A stretch of 64,000 bases of DNA from Paracoccus litorisediminis (GCF_009711205.1 NZ_WMIG01000006.1:1-64000); one strand, 5' to 3'. Counted from the first letter of the stretch, positions 25,578 through 34,941 are shown. Translations and numbers: made by a program. The notes: generated by a model not told the origin, from the sequence alone.

Positions 25578-27547
25578 TCATGAGGAAGGCTGCGATATTG
25601 GCTTTGGCGGCTGGGCTGGCTGCCATTCTGTGGGGGCTTGCGGCGCGGCAGATGCTACCCTCGGGCTGGCCGAGCCTGCCTTTCGATGCGTCCGCGATGA
25701 GCCTGCAGCAGATCCTGATCGCCTTTGGCATGATGCCGCGCGGTATGATCGCGCTGGTCGCCGGCGCGGCTTTGGGACTGTCGGGGGCGCTGCTGCAAGC
25801 GGTCCTGCGCAACCCGGTGGCCGATCCGACGACGCTGGGGATATCGTCGGGGGCGCAACTGGCGCTGGTGATGGCGACGATCTTTGCGCCCGGACTGCTG
25901 GAGGTCGGGCGTTGGCCGGTGGCGCTGGTCGGCGCTGGTCTGGCCGCCGGGCTGGTCATAGCGATCGGGGCAAGGCGCGCCTTTGCCCCTGTCACCATGG
26001 TCATTGCCGGGATGCTGGTCGGGCTGACGACATCCGCCATCGCCACCGCAATCACGCTGTCGCGCGGGGAATATCTGCTGTCGCTGGTGATCTGGAACGG
26101 CGGCTCGCTGGTCCAGCAGGATTGGAGCGGGGTGCTGTCGCTGACCGCCGTTCTGATCGTCGGCGCAATCGGGGCGGCGTTGCTGGCCCGACCCTTGCGG
26201 GTCCTTTCCCTTGGCGCGGCGGGGGCGAGCGCGCTTGGCCTGAACGTCGCCGGTGTGCGGCTGGCAGTGATCCTGCTGGCGGTGCTGCTGGCCGGCGCGG
26301 TCTCGGCCGAGCTGGGGCTGATCGGCTTTGTCGGCCTTGCCGCACCGGCGCTGGCGCGCAGCATGGGCGCGCGCAGCATGGGGCAGGTATTGGCGCTGGC
26401 CCCGCTGATCGGGGCGCTGATCCTGTCGGTCTGCGACGGCGTGGTCCTGACGCTGGCGGGCGCGACCGGAGAGATGTTCCCGACCGGCGCCCTGACCGGG
26501 CTGATCGGCGGTCCGCTGTTGATCTGGCTGCTGCCGCGACTGCGCGGCTCGACCCCGCCGGGGACCGAAACCGCCGAGGGCATTGCGCCGCGCCTTGCCC
26601 ATCCGGTCACCTTTCTGATCGTGTTCGGCCTTGCCGGGTTGGCTTTGGCCGGGTTGCTGGCATGGATCGGGCGGGTTCCGCATGGCTGGGCCGTGCTGGA
26701 CTGGGACAGCTTCAACGCCTTCTTGCCCCTGCGCCTGCCGCGCATCGTCGCGGCGGCGGCGGTCGGCGCGCTGTTGGCCATGGCCGGGGCGATCCTGCAG
26801 CGGCTGACCGCCAACCCTTTGGCCTCGCCCGAGGTGCTGGGCGTCTCGGGCGGCGCGGCGATCGGCTATGCGCTGACGCTTTTCGCCACCGGCACGCCAA
26901 TCCCGGCGCTGCAGATGCTGGGCACGATGCTGGGCGGCGCGATGGCGCTGGCGCTGGTCGCGGCCTATGCGCGCAGGCGGGATATGCCTGCCGAACGCGT
27001 GCTGCTGGCGGGGATCTCGGTCTCGGCGATGGCGGCGGCGGTGCTGTCGGCGATCATGGCGACCGGCAGCGCCCAATCATGGCAGGTGCTGGCATGGTTG
27101 AGCGGTTCTTCCAGCACGGTGGGCTGGTGGCAGGCCGCTTCGCTGGGCGGACTGGCGGTTCTAGTTCTGGTGCTGGCCCGGATGGCGGCGCGCTGGTTGC
27201 AGATCCTGCCGCTGGGACCCGAGGTCTCGCTGGGGCTTGGCCTGCCGCTGGACCGTGCGCGGGTCGGGCTGATCGCGCTGGCGGGGGTGGCCACGGGGGC
27301 CGCGACCGTGCTGGTCGGACCGGTCAGCTTTGTCGGGTTGATGGCCCCGCATCTGTCGCGGCGCATCGGCTTTGCGCGGGCACAGGACCATATCGCCGGA
27401 TCGGCGCTGATCGGCGCGATCCTGATGATCGCCGCCGATTTCGGCGCGCGCATGGCCGGTTTCCCTTATGAATTGCCGCTGGGGCTGTTCGCCTCGCTTC
27501 TGGGTGCGCCATGGCTTTTGTGGCTGATGATGAGGATGAGGCGATGA
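25574..27547 (+). CDS. fhuB: Ferric hydroxamate ABC transporter, fused double permease
   Basis: Inner-membrane permease consisting of two tandem FecCD-type halves in one chain of 657 residues, as in enterobacterial FhuB (about 660). The first half (about 1-330) contains GALLQAVLRNPVADPTTLGI and the second half (about 340-657) the matching GAILQRLTANPLASPEVLGV, showing the internal duplication. The ATG at 25574 overlaps the fhuD stop; open sequence back to 25439 lies inside fhuD and is not coding. Confidence 0.93.
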   Translation: MIMRKAAILALAAGLAAILWGLAARQMLPSGWPSLPFDASAMSLQQILIAFGMMPRGMIALVAGAALGLSGALLQAVLRNPVADPTTLGISSGAQLALVMATIFAPGLLEVGRWPVALVGAGLAAGLVIAIGARRAFAPVTMVIAGMLVGLTTSAIATAITLSRGEYLLSLVIWNGGSLVQQDWSGVLSLTAVLIVGAIGAALLARPLRVLSLGAAGASALGLNVAGVRLAVILLAVLLAGAVSAELGLIGFVGLAAPALARSMGARSMGQVLALAPLIGALILSVCDGVVLTLAGATGEMFPTGALTGLIGGPLLIWLLPRLRGSTPPGTETAEGIAPRLAHPVTFLIVFGLAGLALAGLLAWIGRVPHGWAVLDWDSFNAFLPLRLPRIVAAAAVGALLAMAGAILQRLTANPLASPEVLGVSGGAAIGYALTLFATGTPIPALQMLGTMLGGAMALALVAAYARRRDMPAERVLLAGISVSAMAAAVLSAIMATGSAQSWQVLAWLSGSSSTVGWWQAASLGGLAVLVLVLARMAARWLQILPLGPEVSLGLGLPLDRARVGLIALAGVATGAATVLVGPVSFVGLMAPHLSRRIGFARAQDHIAGSALIGAILMIAADFGARMAGFPYELPLGLFASLLGAPWLLWLMMRMRR

Positions 27548-28320
27548 CCGATCCGCTGTTCACCATATCCGGTCTTTGCGTCGATGTGCCGGGGCGCAGG
27601 TTGCTGGACCGTCTGGACCTGAACCTGCCGCGCGGGCAGGTCGTGGCGCTGATCGGGCATAACGGCTCGGGGAAATCCACGCTGCTCAAGGTGCTGGCGC
27701 GTCAGGTGCAGGCCTCGGGCGGACAGGTGGGTTTCCTTGGCCGGGCACTGACCGACTGGCTGCCGCGCGACTATTCCCGTGCGCTGGCCTTCATGCCTCA
27801 GACGACGCCTCCGGCCGAAGGCATGACCGTGCGCGAGTTGGTCGCCCTTGGCCGTTACCCGTGGCATGGCGCTTTGGGTCGCTTTGGCGCGGCTGACCAT
27901 GCCGCCGTCGCGGCGGCGCTTGAGGAATGCGCGATCACCCCCTTGGCCGATCGGCTGGTCGATACGCTGTCCGGGGGTGAGCGGCAGCGGGCGTGGCTGG
28001 CGATGATGGTCGCGCAAGAGGCCGGTGCCCTGCTGCTGGATGAGCCGATCTCGGCCCTTGATATCGCCCATCAGGTCGAGGTGCTTTCACTGGTCCGCCG
28101 CATGTGCCATGAGCAGGATCGCAGCGCGATCGTCGTGCTGCACGAGGTGAACATGGCCGCACGTTTCTGCGACCATGTGGTCGCGCTGAAGGCCGGGCGG
28201 ATCGCCATGCAGGGCACGCCCCGCGAATTGATGACCCCCGAGGCGCTGCAGCGTATCTATGGCCTGCCAATGCAGGTCCTGCTGCGCGAGGATGGCGGCC
28301 GCGTCGCCGTTCCCGCCTGA
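27544..28320 (+). CDS. fhuC: Ferric hydroxamate ABC transporter, ATP-binding protein
   Basis: ATPase for FhuB, 258 residues. Walker A is GHNGSGKST (about 39-47), the signature is DTLSGGERQRAWLAMM (about 140-155), Walker B is LLLDEPISALDIAHQ, and the switch is VVLHEVNMAARF. The ATG overlaps the fhuB stop (ATGA). A 37-base gap separates it from the exporter-type ABC gene, so that gene is probably co-transcribed. Confidence 0.93.
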   Translation: MTDPLFTISGLCVDVPGRRLLDRLDLNLPRGQVVALIGHNGSGKSTLLKVLARQVQASGGQVGFLGRALTDWLPRDYSRALAFMPQTTPPAEGMTVRELVALGRYPWHGALGRFGAADHAAVAAALEECAITPLADRLVDTLSGGERQRAWLAMMVAQEAGALLLDEPISALDIAHQVEVLSLVRRMCHEQDRSAIVVLHEVNMAARFCDHVVALKAGRIAMQGTPRELMTPEALQRIYGLPMQVLLREDGGRVAVPA

Positions 28321-28357
28321 ATGAACGACCGGGCCTGACTGGAAGATAGGACTGAGA

Positions 28358-30058
28358 ATGCTGCGCGATTTCTTCGCATATTACCGCCCTTGGATGGGTC
28401 TGTTCTGGCTGGATTTCGGCTGCGCCGTTCTGGCCGGCTTGCTGGAGCTGGCCTTTCCGGTGGCGATCACCGCTTTCATCGACCACCTCTTGCCGCAGGG
28501 CAACTGGGGCCTGACCGTCGCCGCCGCCGTGGGCCTGATGGCGCTTTACGCGATCAATACCGGGCTGATGTCCATCGTGATCTATTGGGGCCACATGCTG
28601 GGCATCAATATCGAGACCGAGATGCGCGCCCGTGCTTTTGACCACCTGACGCGGCTGTCATGGCGCTGGTTTGACCGCGCCCGCACCGGCAAGCTGGTCG
28701 CCCGCGTCACCCGCGATCTGGAGGAGATCGGCGAGGTCGCCCATCACGGCCCCGAGGACGCCTTTATCGCGCTGATGACCTTTGTCGGTGCGTTCCTGCT
28801 GATGTTCTGGATCCATCCAAACCTTGCGCTGATCGTTGCCCTGATCGTGCCGGCGATGCTGGGGCTGGTCATCGTCTATGGCGGGCGCATGACCCAGACA
28901 TGGCGCGCGATCTATGCCCGCGTCGGCGATTTCAACGTCCGGCTGGAAGAGGCCCTTGGCGGTGTCCGCGTCGTGCAGGCCTTTGGCAACGAGGCCCATG
29001 AATCCGAGCTTTTCGCCGCCGATAACCAAAGCTACCGCAAGACCAAGCTGCAGGCCTACAAGGTCATGGCCGTGTCCTCGGCGCTGCAATACATGGGGCT
29101 GCGGCTGGTGCAGGTCATCGTCATGGTGGTCGGCGCGGGCTATGTGCTGTCCGGCGATCTGACCACCGGCGGCTTTGTTGGCTTCCTGCTGCTGGTTGGC
29201 GTTTTCTATCGCCCGCTGGAAAAGATCGCTGCCGTGATTGAGACCTATCCCCGCGGCATCGCCGGTTTCCGCCGCTATCAGGAATTGTTGGCGACCGAGC
29301 CCGAGATCGCCGACGCGCCCGATGCAGTGGACGCACCGGCGCTGAAAGGCGACATCCGCTTTGAGAAAGTCAATTTCGCCTATGAGGGCGGCCGCCAGAT
29401 CCTGGACGGCATCGACCTGACCATCCGCGCGGGCGAGACTGTGGCCTTTGTCGGCCCTTCGGGGGCAGGCAAGACCACTTTGCTGGCCCTGCTGCCGCGC
29501 TTCTATGAGCCGACTTCGGGCCGGATCACCGTGGACGGCCTTGCGCTGGACCAGATGAAGCTGAACAGCCTGCGCCGCCAAATCGGTCTGGTCAGTCAGG
29601 ATGTGTTCCTGTTCGGCGGGACCTTGCGCGAAAACATCGCCTATGGCCGTCTGGGCGCGACAGATGCCGAGGTGCTGCGCGCCGCTGAACAGGCCCAGCT
29701 TGGCCCGATGATCGCGACCCTGCCGGATGGGCTGGATACAGTCGTCGGAGAGCGCGGCGTGATGCTGTCGGGCGGGCAAAAGCAGCGCGTGGCGATTGCG
29801 CGCGCGTTCCTGAAGAACCCGCCGATCCTGATTCTGGATGAGGCCACCTCGGCCTTGGACAGCCAGACCGAGCGTGAAATCCAGTCGGCGCTGGACGCGC
29901 TGGCGGTGGGGCGCACCACGCTGGTCATCGCGCACCGTCTGGGCACGATCCGCCATGCGGATCGCATCGTTGTCATGCAGGACGGCAAGATTGTCGAAAG
30001 CGGCCAGCATGGGCCGCTGATCGCGCAGGGCGGCGTTTACGCCCGGCTGTCAGGCTGA
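28358..30058 (+). CDS. ABC transporter with fused permease and ATPase (exporter fold), fhu-linked
   Basis: 566-residue half-transporter. An N-terminal six-helix exporter-type membrane domain (about 1-315) is followed by an ATPase domain with GPSGAGKTT (about 368-376), VMLSGGQKQRVAIARA (about 468-483) and ILDEATSALDSQ. It lies directly downstream of fhuC and convergent with the siderophore reductase gene (22-base overlap). It could export a siderophore or its degradation product. Alternatively it could import one, as does the exporter-fold system IrtAB. It must act as a homodimer unless a partner lies elsewhere. Substrate unknown. Confidence 0.85.
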   Translation: MLRDFFAYYRPWMGLFWLDFGCAVLAGLLELAFPVAITAFIDHLLPQGNWGLTVAAAVGLMALYAINTGLMSIVIYWGHMLGINIETEMRARAFDHLTRLSWRWFDRARTGKLVARVTRDLEEIGEVAHHGPEDAFIALMTFVGAFLLMFWIHPNLALIVALIVPAMLGLVIVYGGRMTQTWRAIYARVGDFNVRLEEALGGVRVVQAFGNEAHESELFAADNQSYRKTKLQAYKVMAVSSALQYMGLRLVQVIVMVVGAGYVLSGDLTTGGFVGFLLLVGVFYRPLEKIAAVIETYPRGIAGFRRYQELLATEPEIADAPDAVDAPALKGDIRFEKVNFAYEGGRQILDGIDLTIRAGETVAFVGPSGAGKTTLLALLPRFYEPTSGRITVDGLALDQMKLNSLRRQIGLVSQDVFLFGGTLRENIAYGRLGATDAEVLRAAEQAQLGPMIATLPDGLDTVVGERGVMLSGGQKQRVAIARAFLKNPPILILDEATSALDSQTEREIQSALDALAVGRTTLVIAHRLGTIRHADRIVVMQDGKIVESGQHGPLIAQGGVYARLSG

Positions 30059-31032
30059 CCCCAATAGGCGGCAGCCGTGAACTGCCGCTTGTTCAACCCG
30101 CGCGTTGCCAGATGGCGGCGCGCCTCGCGGGCTTGGGTGGCATGGCCCGCGAACCAGACATGCAGATCGCCCTCGGGGGCAATGTTGCAATCCGCCAGCG
30201 CCGTCAGCAGATCGTCGCAACGGGTGACGCGGAGGTCATCGGCCAGCTCGGCCATGTCCTCAACTGCCGCGCGGACAAAGGCGCGGACCTCACCCCTGGC
30301 AATGGCCAGCATCCGACGGATCGCGGGCAAAGCGGTCTCATCGCCGAACAGCCAGATCGAGGCCGCATCGGAACACCAACCGCCGCCCGGACCCATCAGG
30401 CCGACGGCCTCGCCGGGCTGGACCCGCGCCGCCCAGTCGCAGGTCGGGCTGCCCTCATGGGCGAAAATGTCGAACTCGACCCAATTGTCGCGCTGGTCGG
30501 CGACGGTATAGACCGGACGGTGCAATGCATCCTCGCCCTCGGGCCAGCGGGTGCGGCCATTCGCGGCGATGCGCGGCCAGACCGGTTGGCGGCCCTGCGG
30601 GGCGATCAGCAGACGGAAATGCAGGTTGCTCTGGCCGAACCGCCCGGCATCCGGACCCGACACGCGGACTCGGACAAATCCCGGCGTCTGCTGCACGACG
30701 CTTTCGACTCGCATCAGCGCCAGACCCGGTGCCAAGGCACCTTCATCCACATTGTCCCAGATGATCGCCATGCCGTGGCTTTCGAAAAGCTCGGTGGCGC
30801 TGTCCTGTAACACGCCGATCAGGCGCTGCTCGGGGGCGCGGAGTTCGATCCGCACTGCGCCGTCCTCGGGGATTAGGCAAAGCTCACTACCCCAGACATG
30901 CATGGTCAGCGAAGTAGGTGTCTCGATCAGGTCGATTTCCCATTCCGCAGCCCGCGCCCGCAAGAGGGCCGAAGCCGCGCCAGAGGCCGTGGACAGCATC
31001 CCTGTGCTGCGATGCGGACGGATCGGGAACAT
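30037..31032 (-). CDS. Siderophore-interacting FAD-dependent reductase with N-terminal DUF2218-like domain
   Basis: Cytoplasmic ferric-siderophore reductase that releases iron after uptake. The C-terminal two thirds (about 95-331) is a SIP/ViuB-type flavoprotein: the FAD motif RPVYTV (about 195-200), AVGLMGPGGGW, and WLFGDETALPAIRRML for the pyridine nucleotide. The N-terminal about 85 residues (FPIRPHRSTGML onward) look like the DUF2218 domain often fused to or next to SIP proteins. ATG 31032 has AGGAAGG eight bases upstream; an extension to 31089 is unlikely. Context with fhu supports hydroxamate substrates. Confidence 0.88.
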   Translation of the reverse strand: MFPIRPHRSTGMLSTASGAASALLRARAAEWEIDLIETPTSLTMHVWGSELCLIPEDGAVRIELRAPEQRLIGVLQDSATELFESHGMAIIWDNVDEGALAPGLALMRVESVVQQTPGFVRVRVSGPDAGRFGQSNLHFRLLIAPQGRQPVWPRIAANGRTRWPEGEDALHRPVYTVADQRDNWVEFDIFAHEGSPTCDWAARVQPGEAVGLMGPGGGWCSDAASIWLFGDETALPAIRRMLAIARGEVRAFVRAAVEDMAELADDLRVTRCDDLLTALADCNIAPEGDLHVWFAGHATQAREARRHLATRGLNKRQFTAAAYWGQPDSRA

Positions 31033-31272
31033 GGCGGACCTTCCTGCTGTGTCACTCCGGACCTTATAACCAACTGAAACAATCAGCAATTAGGTGCGGA
31101 ACAAAAATCGGATTCTGCGGATTTCGTCGGGAACCGTTTGCGCGGCAGGGAATTGGTCCCGGGGTGGAGTGGAATGGATTATGGGCGATTGGCTGCGGCC
31201 AATCAGGACCGGAACAGGGCAATCCGTCGCGATATTGCGGTGGGCCGCCATGCAAATGGGGCGAAATCGATC

Positions 31273-31530
31273 ATGACGGATGAGCAACTCGCGCTCGCAC
31301 GCAGCATGATGATGACACGGGTTCCTGCCGCGACGGACGATGAGACGGCCCCGATGATCACGCCGGTGTCCTTCAGCCTGCTGGCGATCGACCGCTCTGG
31401 GTTGACCGTGCGCTTTGTCGACGCCGAAGGCGTGCTGCTGGACCTGCATCTGAACAGCGCCGTCGCCCATGCGCTGGGACATTGCGTCGGGACAGCCCAG
31501 GAATTCGGAGACGATACCCCACCTAATTGA
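31273..31530 (+). CDS. Small hypothetical protein
   Basis: Not recognised. A possible 85-residue protein starting at ATG 31273 with GCGAAATC upstream. It is moderately acidic, with a hydrophobic core LNSAVAHALGHC. Base composition by codon position looks coding, but there is no known domain. It stands alone between the SIP gene (divergent) and another small ORF. Its stop is embedded in the perfect 12-base palindrome TGATCGCGATCA (31528-31539). It could be a lineage-specific gene or a chance frame. Confidence 0.4.
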   Translation: MTDEQLALARSMMMTRVPAATDDETAPMITPVSFSLLAIDRSGLTVRFVDAEGVLLDLHLNSAVAHALGHCVGTAQEFGDDTPPN

Positions 31531-31621
31531 TCGCGATCAGGGAACCGGATTGCGACAAGGCAGTTTCTGATCTGGCGGTGTTCCGTGCGCATTCCGGCAT
31601 GGGCAAGGCCCTTCCTTGCGG

Positions 31622-31816
31622 ATGTATCGGAGACTTGTGCTCATGCCGATCCTGATCAGTTCCGTAGCGCTTGCCATGACCAGCGCGGTGGTGGCCTTTG
31701 CCTTGGGATGCTCTCTGCCCAAGGTTATGGCCATCTATATCGGCAGTGGGGTTCTGGCCGTTTTCGCACAGGCACTTCTGCGCAATCTGATCTTGCCGAC
31801 TGAAAACCGGGGCTAA
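31622..31816 (+). CDS. Small membrane protein of unknown function
   Basis: Sixty-four residues with two hydrophobic segments (PILISSVALAMTSAVVAFAL at about 9-28, and VMAIYIGSGVLAVFAQALL at about 36-54), a hairpin-type membrane protein. Starts at ATG 31622 or ATG 31643; the latter has CGGAG ten bases upstream. Its stop overlaps the end of the convergent O-antigen-ligase-like gene by four bases. No function can be assigned. Confidence 0.5.
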   Translation: MYRRLVLMPILISSVALAMTSAVVAFALGCSLPKVMAIYIGSGVLAVFAQALLRNLILPTENRG

Positions 31817-33231
31817 AGAACAGTCTTCAGTCCCTGTTGGGCGGGTTGCGGCATTGGCATCCCGGTCTGCGGTTCAGTGTCGTAAATGCCCTTGGCCAGA
31901 CGCTGCGCATTGCCAAAGATCACCCCCGCAATCAGCCATGTGATCGGCGTTGCCGTGGCATTGGGCAGGATATCGACCAGATTGGTCGCCAGCATCATCG
32001 ACAGACAGGCCAGCGGCAGCAATTCGCGATCCATGCTGCGGTCGGCCCGATGACGATGGGCGACACGCGCCAAGGCCCAGATCGGGCCAAGCAGCATCAG
32101 GAAATGGCACATGTAGCCAAGGATGCCCAGGCTGCCCAGCCAGATCACCCACAAGCCGTCGGGGATGGCCGAGATCCTGCCACTCCAGGAATCGAAGTAC
32201 AGTGAACGCCCGCCGCCGCCCCAGCCGAACAAGGGCCGCTCCATGGCGCGTTCCAGCAGCTTTTCCTCGTTCATGAGGCGGAATTCCAGCGAGGCACCAC
32301 GATCGAGCGAGATCGATTTCGCCGTCTCGACGATAGCCTCCAGCGGCACCAGCGAGGTCGTGCGCAGGATCGGATAGGCAAAGGCCGCGGTTCCCGCGAT
32401 CAGTGCGACGCGGATGATCAGCTGCGGGCGGCCCAGCAGCACCAGCGGCATCGACAGGATCGACAGCATCAACGCGCCCGCCGATTTGCAGATTACCACC
32501 AGCAGCGCCAGATATCCGGCACGCAGGATATTGCGCCGACTGGGCTCAAGTCGGGCCAGCCCGATCGCAGCCAGAAACGTCATCAGGGTCAGCGAGGCAA
32601 CCCATAGCGGATGTTCCAGAAACACGATGGGACGGAACCCGCCATATCGCATGGTCTGGCTGAAATCATGCTGGAAATAGCCATAGACCCAGACGTTCAC
32701 CTGTGGGCTGAATCGGACCTCGACCCACATGAAGAAGGAATAGACCAGCATCGCCGCCAGCAGGATCTGCAGGAATAACCGCGCACCCTCGGCATTCCAC
32801 AACAGCCTGTAGGCCAGCAGGAAGGGCAGGATCTCGATATAAGCGCGCATCAGATCGCCAATAGCGAACGTGGCCGAGATGCCGGGGCGGTAGGTGATCC
32901 CCTCCTGGATCGGGTCGGAATTGGTCGCGGCGGTCAGCAGCGGGGACATCAGCGCCAGCACCACCAGCACCGTCATGAAGGCACCTTTGGGGGGCGGCGC
33001 GGGGACGGCCTTGTCACTGTCCTTTTGCAAAAAGATCATCAGCGCGACCATCAGCGCCGGCAGAGCGGGTTTGCTCAGGATCGGCAAGCCGGGCAGCATG
33101 ATGGCAAAGCCCGGTGCAAGATACAGGTAACCGCCAAGGATCGACCAGATCGCCGCGCGTTGCCAGTCCAGACGCGAAAACAGGATTCCGACCACGACAG
33201 GGAAAGTCAGCAGGGCGACCGGAGGCAGCAT
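31813..33231 (-). CDS. O-antigen ligase/polymerase-like polytopic membrane protein
   Basis: 472 residues with about ten to twelve membrane segments and a large extracytoplasmic loop near 305-370 containing LFGWGGGGRS, similar to the periplasmic loop of Wzy/WaaL-type O-antigen polymerases and ligases. It probably acts on lipid-linked or exported polysaccharide. No glycosyltransferase, flippase or chain-length gene is next to it, so it is isolated from a polysaccharide cluster. ATG 33231 has GGTCGCC upstream and no strong alternative. Confidence 0.65.
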   Translation of the reverse strand: MLPPVALLTFPVVVGILFSRLDWQRAAIWSILGGYLYLAPGFAIMLPGLPILSKPALPALMVALMIFLQKDSDKAVPAPPPKGAFMTVLVVLALMSPLLTAATNSDPIQEGITYRPGISATFAIGDLMRAYIEILPFLLAYRLLWNAEGARLFLQILLAAMLVYSFFMWVEVRFSPQVNVWVYGYFQHDFSQTMRYGGFRPIVFLEHPLWVASLTLMTFLAAIGLARLEPSRRNILRAGYLALLVVICKSAGALMLSILSMPLVLLGRPQLIIRVALIAGTAAFAYPILRTTSLVPLEAIVETAKSISLDRGASLEFRLMNEEKLLERAMERPLFGWGGGGRSLYFDSWSGRISAIPDGLWVIWLGSLGILGYMCHFLMLLGPIWALARVAHRHRADRSMDRELLPLACLSMMLATNLVDILPNATATPITWLIAGVIFGNAQRLAKGIYDTEPQTGMPMPQPAQQGLKTVL

Positions 33232-33383
33232 CGGGGCGCTTTTCTGTCAGGCCAGCCGCTTGGTCCCGGTGACCGGGGCCTCGCGCGGGTTGGCATGATT
33301 GATGGACGACATCCGGAACAGAACCGCGACCCCTGCGTGACAGATATTGACCATCAACCTAGCCGCAAGCCAGCCACGCCCGC

Positions 33384-33413
33384 AAACGAAAAGGGCGGCC
33401 ATCACAGGCCGCC
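33384..33413 (-). terminator. Terminator downstream of the PiT phosphate transporter
   Basis: On the minus strand GGCGGCC, loop TGTGAT, GGCCGCC is followed by CTTTTCGTTT. The stem maps to 33394-33413 and the T-rich tail to 33384-33393. It lies 25 bases past the stop of the phosphate transporter gene. Confidence 0.8.
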
Positions 33414-33438
33414 GCTTCGGGTTTCGGGTCCGGGCGTC

Positions 33439-34941
33439 TTAACCCAGCGAGAAATGCGACAGCACCAGATAGAGCCCGGCCGAGAGCAAGGCCGAGAAGG
33501 GCACGGTAATCACCCAGGCCATTGCCACCGTCACCGCATGCGAGCGGCGCACCAGCTTGCGGCGGCGGCGCTCCTCGGGCGGGACGACCTTGCCCTTTTG
33601 CAGGCCCAGCATGCGGGCGCGACGCTCGGCATGCCATTCGCGGAAAAAGCCCACGCCAAAGATCCCGCCGACCGCAATATGGGTCGAGCTGACCGGCAGG
33701 CCCAGCCAGCTGGCAACGATCACGGTCACCGCCGCCGACAGCGCCACGCAATAGGCGCGCATCGGGTTCAGCTTGGTGATCTGGTCGCCGACCAGCATGA
33801 TCAGCTTGGGCCCAAACAGCATCAGGCCCAGCGAAATGCCGATCGCGCCGATGATCATGACCCAGCTGGGGATGCTGACGCTGGCCTCGACCGAACCGGC
33901 CTGCACGGTATGGACGACGGCGGCCAGCGGGCCGACCGCATTGGCCACGTCATTCGCGCCATGGGCAAAGGACAGCAGCGCGGCAGAGACGATCAGCGGC
34001 AGCGAGAACAGCACGCGCAGCGACTTCTTTCGGTTTTCCAGCCCGCGCGATTGCCGTTCGATCAGCGGGCGCGAGGCCAGCCAGCAGGCGACGCCGATGG
34101 CGATGCCGATGGCGACTGCGGTGGGCGAGTCGACCTCGATGATGCGGCGCAGACCCTTGAGCGCCAGATAGGTGGCAAAGACGCCAGCCATCAGCCCGGT
34201 CAGGATTGGCACCCATTTGCGCGCCGCCGCCAGCTTGTCGTCGACATAGGCGATCTTGGCCTTGATGAAGGCCAGCAGGGCCGCCGCAATGACACCCCCC
34301 ATCACCGGAGAGATCACCCAGCTTGCCGCGATGCTGGTCATCTGGCTCCAGTTGACCGCGTCAAAGCCCGCCGCGACCACGCCCGCGCCAACCACACCAC
34401 CGACAACGGAATGGGTGGTCGAGACCGGCGCACCAAGCACCGTGGCCAGGTTGATCCACAAGGCCGCCGCGATCAGCGCCGACAGCATCAGCCAGACAAA
34501 GGTCGCGCTGTCCGCCACCACCTCGGGTGAGACGATGCCCGAGGAAATCGTGCTGACCACGTCCCCGCCCGCAATCAGCGCACCGGCGGTTTCGCAGATG
34601 GCGGCGATGACAAGGGCCGAACCCATGGTCAGTGCCTTCGCACCGACCGCCGGGCCCATGTTGTTGGCCACGTCATTCGCACCGATGTTCAGCGCCATAT
34701 AGGCCGCAACCACCGCCGCGCCGACGATCACCAACCCCGAGGGGCTGGCTCCGATCAGTGCCAGCGCCACCAGCGCCACGCCGATCACGAAAAGCAATGC
34801 CAGACCCGGCGCGACAAGCGGGCGCGAGATCGTGGCCGTCGCCTGCTCCAGCACGCTGATCCGACCCAGATCCTTGTCCAAGGTCTTCCACTGGTTCCGG
34901 GGGCCGTCGCCCTGCCGGAGTTGTTCATCCGCGTTGGTCAC
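33439..34941 (-). CDS. Inorganic phosphate transporter, PiT/PHO4 family
   Basis: Low-affinity, proton-coupled metal-phosphate symporter. The 500-residue protein carries the duplicated PHO4 signature: ALNIGANDVANNMGPAVGAK (about 84-103) and the second copy FAHGANDVANAVGPLAAV (about 325-342), each with GAPVSTTHS / GLPVSSTHI partners. It has a longer N-terminal cytoplasmic part than E. coli PitA. The only upstream start is GTG at 34941, because an in-frame TAA lies two codons before it. No phoU-like pit accessory gene lies next to it. Confidence 0.9.
   Translation of the reverse strand: MTNADEQLRQGDGPRNQWKTLDKDLGRISVLEQATATISRPLVAPGLALLFVIGVALVALALIGASPSGLVIVGAAVVAAYMALNIGANDVANNMGPAVGAKALTMGSALVIAAICETAGALIAGGDVVSTISSGIVSPEVVADSATFVWLMLSALIAAALWINLATVLGAPVSTTHSVVGGVVGAGVVAAGFDAVNWSQMTSIAASWVISPVMGGVIAAALLAFIKAKIAYVDDKLAAARKWVPILTGLMAGVFATYLALKGLRRIIEVDSPTAVAIGIAIGVACWLASRPLIERQSRGLENRKKSLRVLFSLPLIVSAALLSFAHGANDVANAVGPLAAVVHTVQAGSVEASVSIPSWVMIIGAIGISLGLMLFGPKLIMLVGDQITKLNPMRAYCVALSAAVTVIVASWLGLPVSSTHIAVGGIFGVGFFREWHAERRARMLGLQKGKVVPPEERRRRKLVRRSHAVTVAMAWVITVPFSALLSAGLYLVLSHFSLG

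Noticed and set aside
22606..31032. Siderophore biosynthesis cluster
   Set aside because: Only receptor, importer, exporter-type ABC protein and reductase are present; no NRPS, IucA/IucC-like synthetase or hydroxylase genes, so this is an uptake locus.
31528..31539. Perfect palindrome TGATCGCGATCA as a regulator site
   Set aside because: It overlaps a stop codon of a doubtful ORF and has no promoter nearby. A 12-base palindrome can occur by chance in a GC-rich window of this size.
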